A DNA stretch of 64,000 nucleotides from assembly GCF_900156645.1 (NCBI RefSeq), contig NZ_FTOC01000006.1:62001-126000 (forward strand), read 5' to 3'. The translations under genes and the position numbers were made by a program. Shown here piece by piece: positions 58,802 to 64,000 of this stretch. The notes under the pieces are model-generated. The model made no database searches, was not told where the DNA came from, and saw nothing but the letters and a program-made list of their open reading frames with translations. The DNA comes from Salimicrobium flavidum. GTDB taxonomy: Bacteria; Bacillota; Bacilli; Bacillales; Halobacillaceae. Within the stretch, counting starts at the first letter, position 1; every line of letters begins with the position of its first letter.

Positions 58802-58914
58802 CTTAAATAAGCGACCTTCTACTCGTTAAATCCGCTCTCGCTATACTCATGGACAACAGCCAAAAATTATTGGACGTTCGGTAGATAGGAAGAGGCCTGA
58901 ACAGATTATAACTG

Positions 58915-59015
58915 CTATGAATGCGACATTCAGAACGAACCTGCATGAATGACCGTGTTGCACCATTAAAAAATGCGACATTCGATTCCTGAACCGGGGA
59001 CCGAATGTCGCGCAA
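58915..59015. repeat. GCGACATTC hairpin repeat (family C)
   Basis: AATGCGACATTC occurs at about 58919 and again at 58973. In the second copy GCGACATTCG pairs with CGAATGTCGC near 59004-59013 to form a hairpin; the first copy lacks the partner. No gene is seen in 58802-59386. Confidence 0.5.
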
Positions 59016-59039
59016 AATCAATACAGACAAGATTCTGTA

Positions 59040-59210
59040 CCTAAAAAAAAGGCTACCCTAACAATAAATACTCAGGCGGACGCTTTCCGCGGGCAATGCT
59101 TCAGCCTCCTCGTTTCCCTGCGGGGTCTTCAGCTACCCGAGTCCCCGTCGGAGTCGCCGCCTTTATCTATATCCACCCTATCAAACTCGAATACTAACAG
59201 AGCCCGAAAA
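59040..59210. repeat. Bacillaceae-type intergenic repeat related to family B
   Basis: CTACCCTAACAATAAATACT, CAGGCGGACGCTTTCCGCGG, GCTTCAGCCTCC, GGGGTCTTCAGC, GAGTCGCCGCC and then CTAACAGAGCCC. The GGCGGACGCTTTCCGCGGGC core is a known kind of Bacillaceae intergenic repeat. Confidence 0.6.
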
Positions 59211-59245
59211 TGTTCATGTATCATGGTTCAATTATCTTTGCATAA

Positions 59246-59330
59246 ACGTCTCTGTTATCATTTATTGTTGATTTACTTCCCTTCGGGTGGAAGCTTGCCG
59301 CGGTCATGATCGGAAAATCACCAGCTTTAA
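59246..59330 (-). repeat. Family B repeat, internally deleted
   Basis: CTCTGTTATCATTTATTGTT and GATTTACTTC, then GGGTGGAAGCTTGCCGCGG, CATGATCGGAAAATCACC. Pieces of family B are present but the order and length show a deletion. Confidence 0.5.
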
Positions 59331-59335
59331 TAGAA

Positions 59336-59372
59336 CCAAAAAAAGACACTCCCCTGGATAAGGGAAGTGTCT
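59336..59372 (-). terminator. Terminator of the put operon
   Basis: AGACACTCCCCT (59344-59355) pairs with AGGGAAGTGTCT (59361-59372) with one mismatch, followed on the minus strand by seven T. Confidence 0.88.
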
Positions 59373-59386
59373 GAGCCATACTATGC

Positions 59387-60934
59387 TTAGAACATTTCTG
59401 AAATTGTTTTAGCTTGCATATGAAGCATGACGTAATCCGGGCCACCTGCTTTGGAGTCCGTACCGGACATCTTGAAGCCGCCAAACGGCTGATATCCGAC
59501 GATGGCACCTGTGCAGTTACGGTTGAAGTAAAGGTTTCCGACATGGAAGTCGTACTTCGCTTTCTCGAGGTGAGCGCGGTTATTGGAAATGACCGCTCCT
59601 GTCAGACCGTATTCTGTATTGTTCGCTACATCGATGGCTTCATCGAAGTCACGTACTTTCGTGAAGCAGACGACTGGACCGAAGATCTCTTCCTGCTGCA
59701 TACGGGAGTCAGGAGCGAGATCGGCGAAAATCGTCGGCTCGATGAAGTACCCTTTGGAGTCATCACCTTTACCACCAGTGACGAGACGACCTTCTTCCTT
59801 ACCGATTTCGATATAACTCATCACTTTATCGAAGGCACCCTGGTCAACGACAGGTCCCATATAAACATTATCTTCTGTCGCATTACCGACTGTGAGTTTC
59901 TCAGTGCGCTCTTTCACCATTTCAAGGACTTCGTCATAGACGTCCTCATGAACGACAGCACGGGAACCGGAAGAACATTTCTGACCGGAGAAGCCATATG
60001 CGGAAACGACAATCGCTTCAGCAGCTGTTTCAAGGTCCGCTTCTTTATCGACGACAACTGTGTCTTTACCACCCATTTCAGCGATGACCTGTTTCAGGTG
60101 ATTTTGACCTTCCTGGATTTTAGAAGCACGTTCAATGATACGTGTTCCTACTTCACGGGAACCGGTGAAGGAGATAAGACCGACTTTTGGATGATCGACG
60201 ATTGTATCCCCTACTTCTCCTCCGCTACCAGGAATGAAGTTGATAACACCTTTCGGCATACCTGCTTCTTCAAGAACTTCCACGAATTTAGCAGCGATGA
60301 CCGGGCTGTTCGAAGCCGGCTTCATAACTACTGTGTTACCTGCCACAATCGGAGCTACTGTCGTACCCGCCATGATAGCGAGAGCCAGGTTCCATGGTGG
60401 GATAACAGCAGTTACACCAATCGGCTGATACACATACTGGTTATGCTCACCTTCACGGCTTTCTACGTGCTTACCGTTTTTCAGCTCTACAGCCTGACGA
60501 CCATAATATTCAAGGAAATCGATCGCTTCTGCTGTGTCCGCATCCGCTTCTTTCCAAGGCTTCCCTACTTCATAAGCGAGATAAGCAGAAAATTCATGCT
60601 TACGACGACGAATGATCGCAGCCGCGCGGAAAAGAATCTCAGCACGTGCTTCCGGGTCCCATGTTCTCCAGTCTTTAAAAGCTTCCGATGCGGATTCCAC
60701 CGCTTTTTCAGCAAGCTCTTTATTCGCTTTGGAGATGGTTCCTACTACTTCTTTCGTGTTCGCAGGGTTTGTGGATTCGATTTTTGCATCGGTACGGATA
60801 CGCTCTCCGTCGATGAGAAGATCGTGCTGTTTGCCGAGTTCGCCTTTGACATACTTCAGCGCCTCTTCAAACTCCTCTTTGTTTTCCTTGATTGAAAAAT
60901 CCGTAAACGGTTCGTGCTTGTATGGTGTGACCAT
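59387..60934 (-). CDS. putC: 1-pyrroline-5-carboxylate dehydrogenase
   Basis: A 515-residue L-glutamate-gamma-semialdehyde dehydrogenase, the same length as B. subtilis RocA and PutC. It oxidises the product of proline dehydrogenase to glutamate with NAD. The catalytic pair is E286 (IAEMGGKD) and C320 ([13 protein letters not shown]), and SFTGSREVG is the NAD site. Proximity to proline dehydrogenase (26-base gap) favours PutC over RocA. The ATG at 60934 follows AGGGG. Glutamate produced here can feed the dehydrogenase at 27 kb. Confidence 0.95.
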   Translation of the reverse strand: MVTPYKHEPFTDFSIKENKEEFEEALKYVKGELGKQHDLLIDGERIRTDAKIESTNPANTKEVVGTISKANKELAEKAVESASEAFKDWRTWDPEARAEILFRAAAIIRRRKHEFSAYLAYEVGKPWKEADADTAEAIDFLEYYGRQAVELKNGKHVESREGEHNQYVYQPIGVTAVIPPWNLALAIMAGTTVAPIVAGNTVVMKPASNSPVIAAKFVEVLEEAGMPKGVINFIPGSGGEVGDTIVDHPKVGLISFTGSREVGTRIIERASKIQEGQNHLKQVIAEMGGKDTVVVDKEADLETAAEAIVVSAYGFSGQKCSSGSRAVVHEDVYDEVLEMVKERTEKLTVGNATEDNVYMGPVVDQGAFDKVMSYIEIGKEEGRLVTGGKGDDSKGYFIEPTIFADLAPDSRMQQEEIFGPVVCFTKVRDFDEAIDVANNTEYGLTGAVISNNRAHLEKAKYDFHVGNLYFNRNCTGAIVGYQPFGGFKMSGTDSKAGGPDYVMLHMQAKTISEMF

Positions 60935-60959
60935 GATACATTCCCCTTTCAAATAAAAT

Positions 60960-61886
60960 TTATCTTGAGAAAATTCCTTTAATCGCAAAAGCTATATTGG
61001 CAGGGCGTTCTGCAAGGCGTCTCATGTAATAGCCGTACCATTCCATTCCGTACGGCATGTAGACGCGGACAGTATACCCTTCTTTCGCTAAATCATGCTG
61101 TAATTTATTTCTCATGCCATAAAGCATTTGAAATTCAAATCGGTCTTTGGAAATACCATGCTCTTTTGCCAACTCTTTCGTAAAATCGATGATCTCATGA
61201 TCGTGGCTGCCGAGAGCGGTATAGTTTCCATTAAGCATGTGTTTCTTGACCAGCTGCTTCAAATTCTTATCAACCATATCTTTATCCTGAAATGCTACGA
61301 CACCGGGTTCTTTATAAGCACCCTTCACTAGTCGCAGATAGGGATTATATTTATCGAGTTCATCCAGATCCTTATCAGATCGATACAAGTAAGACTGGAT
61401 AACGAGTCCGACATTCGGGTACTTCGCTTTCAGTTCCTTGAATATATCGATAGTATCCTGACAGCGACTCGAGTCCTCCATGTCCAGTTGCAGAGTGATT
61501 CCTAACTCGAGAGCTTTCTCCAGAATCCTCTCCATATTTTCAATGACTAGATCACGGTTGATATCAAGTCCGAGAGAGGTCAGTTTCACGGACATCTCAC
61601 AGCGAAGGTTATGATCCGCAATGGTCTGGATCGTTTCTACTGCTTCATCCGCCCGTTCTCTGGCTTCAGATTCCGAATCGACAAACTCGCCCAAATGATC
61701 CACTGTCACTACTAACCCCTCATCATTCAGCTGTTTGATAACCGGAACCGCCTGCGAAAAGGTTTCTCCACCGACCAGCTTATCGACACCGAACCGGCTT
61801 CCGTAACGCTTTGCTAGACGGTCGAGTGTCTTATTATTTGATAAAAACAAGAAAAAATTCTTCGTGATGGCTTGCAAATTCAACAC
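60960..61886 (-). CDS. putB: Proline dehydrogenase
   Basis: A 308-residue FAD-dependent proline dehydrogenase (PutB/FadM type) that oxidises proline to pyrroline-5-carboxylate and passes electrons to the quinone pool. It matches B. subtilis PutB throughout: [64 protein letters not shown] and [16 protein letters not shown], which forms the substrate and FAD pocket. The start is a GTG (61886) or a TTG one codon later; AAAGGG fits both. It is the first gene of the put operon. Confidence 0.94.
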   Translation of the reverse strand: MLNLQAITKNFFLFLSNNKTLDRLAKRYGSRFGVDKLVGGETFSQAVPVIKQLNDEGLVVTVDHLGEFVDSESEARERADEAVETIQTIADHNLRCEMSVKLTSLGLDINRDLVIENMERILEKALELGITLQLDMEDSSRCQDTIDIFKELKAKYPNVGLVIQSYLYRSDKDLDELDKYNPYLRLVKGAYKEPGVVAFQDKDMVDKNLKQLVKKHMLNGNYTALGSHDHEIIDFTKELAKEHGISKDRFEFQMLYGMRNKLQHDLAKEGYTVRVYMPYGMEWYGYYMRRLAERPANIAFAIKGIFSR

Positions 61887-62210
61887 ACCCTTTCTTCCCT
61901 TACCTCCCTGAACTCATGATGAGTTAGTAGCAGATCTGTTTGAACTGTTAAGAAAATTATAACTATTGTAAGCGGCTTCCTCAACGTGTGCGAAACACAA
62001 ACATTCATGGGAGGTTTTATAGTTTAACCACAACAGGATATGAAAATCGAGCGATTATTTTGTAGGATAAACACCATAAGAGGAGTGTACCCGGTTCATA
62101 CCACGTTCACACCTTCCGTTGAATCATGCATATACGGAACCCCGGAAAACCCCGGGGGACTTGCCCCGGGATACTACTCAGGATAAGCTGGTCAAAAGGA
62201 GGAATGAACA
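61887..62210. other. Intergenic region between putB and the S58 peptidase gene
   Basis: This 324-base gap holds the leftward put promoter (61956-61984), a perfect 15-base palindrome AACTCATGATGAGTT (61911-61925) in the putB leader, and a GC-rich self-complementary stretch (ACCCCGGGGG, CCCCGGGA, about 62146-62172) without a T tract. The rightward promoter of the peptidase gene is not clear. Confidence 0.5.
61956..61984 (-). promoter_or_regulatory. SigA promoter of the put operon
   Basis: On the minus strand TTGAGG (61979-61984), 17 bases and TATAAT (61956-61961). The leader of about 65 bases that follows contains the palindrome AACTCATGATGAGTT, a possible regulator site. Confidence 0.65.
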
Positions 62211-63224
62211 ATGACCGAAACAAATAATCAGCAGTTCTTTTCCACCTCGATGGAAAAAGGAGCAACCAATAGTATCACGGATGTAGAAGGAGTTCTCGTA
62301 GGTCACGAAACCATAAGTCAGGGTTCGACCCAGACAGGAGTGACAGCCATCCTGCCTCATGGCGGGAATATGTTCCGACAAAAAGTGACCGCTGCTTCTC
62401 ACGTCATAAACGGATTCGGCAAAACGAGCGGACTGGTGCAACTGGATGAGCTGGGTGTGTTGGAGACACCGATTCTGCTTTCCAACACCCTGGCCGTTGG
62501 CACCTGTTTCAATGCCCTTGTAGATCATGCGCTTGAACAGAACGAAGAAATCGGAAGAGACACCGGAACTGTCAACCCTGTCATCGGGGAATGCAATGAC
62601 ATGTTTATAAACGACATCAGGAAAAGGAGCGTCCGCACGGAACATGCACGGAGCGCCATCCTCTCAGCCGGGAAAACTTTCGAAGAAGGGTCTGTCGGGG
62701 CCGGCCGCGGGATGATGTGCTACTCTCTGAAGGGCGGCATCGGTTCCTCGTCCCGTCTCGTGAAGGTGAATGACCATACATATAGCCTCGGAGTCCTCGT
62801 CCTCACCAATTTCGGGCTTATGAAAGACCTCAGAGTCGGTGGCAACCCGATCGGTGCATACTGGAGTGAACAAATCAGGCCGGCACTCCATGAAGACAAA
62901 GGATCCGTCATGATCATTACTGCAACTGATCTCCCAGTCTCCCATCGGCAGTTACAGCGTGTTCTGAAACGGGCAGTAACAGGTCTCGCCCGCACAGGTT
63001 CAGTCATAAGTAACGGAAGTGGAGATATCGTCATCGGATTCTCAACAGCTGAGGGAGACCCCTCTCTTCAGGAATCATGTCTGGACGATGCGTTCCGCGC
63101 CATCGGAGAGGCTACGGAAGAATCAGTCATCCGCTCGCTCCAAAAAGCGACACCAGTCACCGGAAGAGAGGACTTCCGCCCTGCTACATGGACCGAGATG
63201 ATGGAAGAGTTTCCTTATTTCTGA
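62211..63224 (+). CDS. P1/S58 family (DmpA-like) aminopeptidase
   Basis: A 337-residue member of peptidase family S58, whose precursors cut themselves between a glycine and the serine that becomes the N-terminal nucleophile. Here the likely cut is G231-S232 in EDKGSVMIITATD, by analogy to DmpA. The N-terminal part NSITDVEGVLVGHETI and LGVLETPILLSNTLAVG are also typical. Members remove N-terminal residues from beta-peptides or D-amino acid amides; the natural substrate is unknown. AAAGGAGG precedes the ATG. Its stop lies two bases from the convergent ArsA-like gene. Confidence 0.87.
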   Translation: MTETNNQQFFSTSMEKGATNSITDVEGVLVGHETISQGSTQTGVTAILPHGGNMFRQKVTAASHVINGFGKTSGLVQLDELGVLETPILLSNTLAVGTCFNALVDHALEQNEEIGRDTGTVNPVIGECNDMFINDIRKRSVRTEHARSAILSAGKTFEEGSVGAGRGMMCYSLKGGIGSSSRLVKVNDHTYSLGVLVLTNFGLMKDLRVGGNPIGAYWSEQIRPALHEDKGSVMIITATDLPVSHRQLQRVLKRAVTGLARTGSVISNGSGDIVIGFSTAEGDPSLQESCLDDAFRAIGEATEESVIRSLQKATPVTGREDFRPATWTEMMEEFPYF

Positions 63225-63226
63225 TT

Positions 63227-64000
63227 TTACTTATTCGTCATCGAAAGACGGAGATGTTCACTGAACGTCTTTAGCTGATCCAGCGTAGCTACGTCCTCTT
63301 CAAACAGAGGAATCTCAACCAGACGTTGCTTGCGGAATGTTTCCCTGAGCTGTTTCAGATGCTCCTTCTCCACTTCCCGGCGCTTTTCAAGGAACGTTCC
63401 GTCAGCGTGCTCCGGGAGTACTTTGTTCACAAAGATGTCCCGGATATGGAAATGGTGCTGGTGCAATTGCTCAATAGCCTGTTGCGTTTCCAGGATGGAG
63501 AGTCTCTCCGGAATCATGACGAATACGAAGTTCGTCTGCTTTTCATCCAGAACGATTTCCCGGACTGCTTCGAATTTTTCTCTCCGTCTCTGGAGTACGT
63601 CATAGATCGGGTCTTCCACCGGCTCTCCATCGTTCAACAGCTGCGTATAATTTTCATTCGTCTTCCTGCGTTTTTCTAACATGCCGTCGATCCAGACGGT
63701 CATCAGCTCAGGCAACGTGAGCAGGCGAAGGGTATGACCTGTAGGAGCAGTATCAAAAATGATGTGGTCGAATTCGTCTTTCTCCTCCAGGATAATCGCC
63801 GTCAGCCGGTCGAACAGAGCCGCTTCCTCCGCCCCCGGGGACGCGCTGGCCATATCAATTTGACGGTGTACTTCTTCGACCATTTTCGATTTCACAAGCC
63901 CTTCCAGGTTCTTCTTCACCCCTTCGATGTATCGGGCCGACTCTTCACGCGAGTCGACCTCCATCCCCCAGAGATTCTCCGTGAGCTGTTTTTTTTCGTG
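63227..64000 (-). CDS. ArsA-family ATPase, C-terminal part
   Basis: The last 257 codons of an ArsA/GET3-type ATPase; the N-terminal P-loop lies beyond the right edge. The frame stays open to base 64000 with the family phrase LTENLWGMEVD. The switch motif IIFDTAPTGHTLRLL is intact, followed by FVMIPERLSILETQQAIEQL and VNKVLPE. Bacterial members are linked to arsenite export or to tail-anchored or maturation factors. No ars genes are visible, so arsenic resistance cannot be claimed. Confidence 0.88.
   Translation of the reverse strand, partial: HEKKQLTENLWGMEVDSREESARYIEGVKKNLEGLVKSKMVEEVHRQIDMASASPGAEEAALFDRLTAIILEEKDEFDHIIFDTAPTGHTLRLLTLPELMTVWIDGMLEKRRKTNENYTQLLNDGEPVEDPIYDVLQRRREKFEAVREIVLDEKQTNFVFVMIPERLSILETQQAIEQLHQHHFHIRDIFVNKVLPEHADGTFLEKRREVEKEHLKQLRETFRKQRLVEIPLFEEDVATLDQLKTFSEHLRLSMTNK

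Noticed and set aside
58803-59030. Minus-strand open frame in the repeat-rich gap before putC
   Set aside because: It runs through the family C repeats and shows no family likeness or start signal.
59414-60895. A 493-codon open frame on the plus strand, antisense to putC
   Set aside because: It is fully contained in the well-matched dehydrogenase gene on the other strand, has no ribosome site at its start and no recognisable domain. Its composition reflects the codon pattern of the real gene.
62133-62175. Terminator in the GC-rich stretch before the S58 peptidase gene
   Set aside because: CCCCGGGG is self-complementary and several pairings compete, but no T tract follows on either strand.
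63227-64000. Arsenic resistance operon
   Set aside because: The ArsA-type ATPase is alone in the visible part; no arsB, arsR or arsC is seen, and many ArsA-like proteins have other roles.

Overview
The window is chromosomal DNA from a low-to-moderate-GC Gram-positive rod of the family Bacillaceae, most likely a moderately halophilic or halotolerant genus related to Halobacillus, Salimicrobium or Virgibacillus. Evidence: strong Shine-Dalgarno sites (AGGAGG) before most genes, B. subtilis-type proteins (MreBH, YdaT, YutJ, PutB, RocA-type P5C dehydrogenase, CYP152/CypC, an AbrB-family regulator), T-box and S-box leader RNAs, and an emphasis on compatible solutes (carnitine/betaine ABC transporter, BCCT carrier, proline catabolism). 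The genus is inference; no rRNA or marker gene is present. No rRNA, tRNA, CRISPR array, prophage or insertion sequence was seen.

Layout. 1-9.2 kb: housekeeping and small genes, namely a secreted CAP-domain protein cut by the left edge, a DUF1992 protein, a YkgJ-type cysteine-cluster protein, mreBH, an AbrB-like regulator with a small membrane protein and a ketopantoate reductase, a K+-channel-like protein with a degenerate pore signature, a ydaT-like stress gene with a SigB-like promoter, a quinone oxidoreductase and a 42-residue membrane microprotein. 9.3-13.4 kb: a leftward TetR-controlled acyl-CoA operon (acyl-CoA dehydrogenase, SDR, TetR, thioesterase, phosphotransferase) with a visible operator. 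13.6-22.9 kb: a GH114-like lipoprotein, a FusB-type EF-G-binding protein, an old yellow enzyme, a T-box-controlled argS, an orphan EutH-type transporter, msrA under a SAM-I riboswitch, and a DinB-like protein. 23-34.6 kb: ppc, a C45 peptidase, a catabolic-type glutamate dehydrogenase with a cre-like site divergent from yutJ, ridA, a CapA-like protein, a CPA2 antiporter and a CHY zinc-finger protein.

34.6-44.1 kb is the most coherent system. After a CYP152 peroxygenase come a TetR regulator and a rightward operon with two identical operator palindromes. The operon encodes a beta-keto acid cleavage enzyme, a carnitine dehydrogenase-type enzyme and a thioesterase, followed by a complete OpuA/ProU-type ABC transporter. 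Together they can import carnitine and convert it to glycine betaine plus acetoacetate, yielding an osmoprotectant and carbon. A CocE/NonD hydrolase follows directly.

44.2-64 kb: ppx-ppk for polyphosphate, a BCCT transporter preceded by an isolated BCCT C-terminal fragment, an AcuI/YhdH reductase, an amidohydrolase, an AldA-like aldehyde dehydrogenase with a PucR-type activator, a TetR-controlled ABC exporter with paired operators, the putB-putC proline operon, an S58 peptidase and the C-terminal part of an ArsA-type ATPase. Two families of imperfect-palindrome intergenic repeats are scattered through the window; one copy sits inside the transporter operon and a deletion derivative sits between the T-box terminator and argS. 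Many start codons given here were chosen from the Shine-Dalgarno position and are shorter than the longest open frame.
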